Assembly: GCA_027067085.1 (NCBI GenBank)
Contig: JAMOMM010000547.1
Location: 1 to 5,074, forward strand
Reading direction: 5' to 3'
DNA length: 5,074 nucleotides
DNA from: Hyphomicrobiales bacterium
GTDB taxonomy: Bacteria > Pseudomonadota > Alphaproteobacteria > Rhizobiales > Aestuariivirgaceae
Below, one piece after another: positions 4,856 through 5,074 of this stretch (positions are counted from its first letter, which is position 1; the number at the start of each line of letters is the position of its first letter). A program made the translations under genes and the position numbers. The notes under the pieces were generated by a model, which did no database searches, was not told where the DNA came from, and was given only the letters and a program-made list of their open reading frames with translations.

Positions 4856-5074
4856 TTAGGTAGCTTTTTTGTGTTTTGTTGATGTTGCCTCACGCTTTGC
4901 CTCACGTCTGGCCTCTCTGTGTGAAATGTACGTGACAGCGGTGATGATGATGCCTGCGCCAGCTAAAACATAAGGGTCGACACTTTCATCAAATATAAAC
5001 CAGCCAATCAATGCGCCCCACACCAGTTGTAAAAACCAGACAGGCTGCGTTGCGGTTATTGGGGCTGCTTGATA
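4856..5074 (-). CDS. EamA/DMT-superfamily transporter, C-terminal part only
   Basis: The last 72 codons of a minus-strand gene enter from the right edge and stop at TAA (4858-4856). The fragment fits the C-terminal end of a drug/metabolite transporter (EamA domain). It contains PVWFLQLVWGALIGWFIFDE (11-30), the penultimate membrane helix and the typical short loop ending in an acidic residue. Next comes SVDPYVLAGAGIIITAVTYI (31-50), the last helix, followed by a basic tail from SHREARREAK onward. Full-length members usually have about 280-310 residues and ten membrane helices, so roughly three quarters lie outside the window. The substrate cannot be predicted from this part. The gene is convergent with the small secreted protein and shows no functional link to the operon. 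Confidence 0.87.
   Translation of the reverse strand, partial: YQAAPITATQPVWFLQLVWGALIGWFIFDESVDPYVLAGAGIIITAVTYISHREARREAKREATSTKHKKAT
4886..4918. repeat. Short 12-bp-period tandem repeat inside the transporter tail
   Basis: TGCCTCACG occurs at 4886-4894 and again at 4898-4906, and a poorer copy follows near 4910-4918. In the protein this encodes the repeated REAR-REAK-REA tail after the last membrane helix. It probably arose by small duplications in a region under weak constraint. Confidence 0.6.

Overview
The window looks like chromosomal DNA of a fairly AT-rich alphaproteobacterium, most likely of the Rhizobiales/Hyphomicrobiales type. This rests on the protein sequences and gene neighbourhood rather than on any marker gene, so the lineage is an inference. 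Genes are densely packed, intergenic gaps are short, and no RNA gene, CRISPR array or insertion sequence is visible.

Layout: (1) 3-584, minus strand: the first 194 codons of an RpiR-family regulator (HTH plus start of the SIS domain), running off the left edge. (2) 585-749: a divergent control region with a good sigma70-type promoter facing right and A/T-rich inverted repeats around it. (3) 750-4361, plus strand: a probable operon of an N-formylglutamate amidohydrolase family enzyme, a glutamine synthetase-like ligase starting at TTG, and an aldehyde dehydrogenase. (4) 4362-4481: a gap with a 17-bp-period tandem repeat carrying two extended -10-like motifs, then a terminator-like hairpin with a T6 run just before the next ribosome binding site. 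(5) 4482-4823, plus strand: a small, strongly basic, four-cysteine secreted protein of unknown family. (6) 4856-5074, minus strand: the C-terminal end of an EamA/DMT-type transporter, convergent with the small gene.

The central three genes resemble a gamma-glutamylation route for amine breakdown (Puu-like logic). The ligase would cap an amine with glutamate, an oxidase would make the aldehyde, the aldehyde dehydrogenase would oxidise it, and an amidohydrolase would release glutamate. Neither a PuuB-like oxidase nor a PuuD-like hydrolase lies in the window. The amidohydrolase is a natural candidate for the last step, but its substrate cannot be read from sequence. The divergent RpiR gene probably controls the operon.

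The parts least explained by known families are the small cationic secreted protein and the repeat/hairpin leader in front of it.
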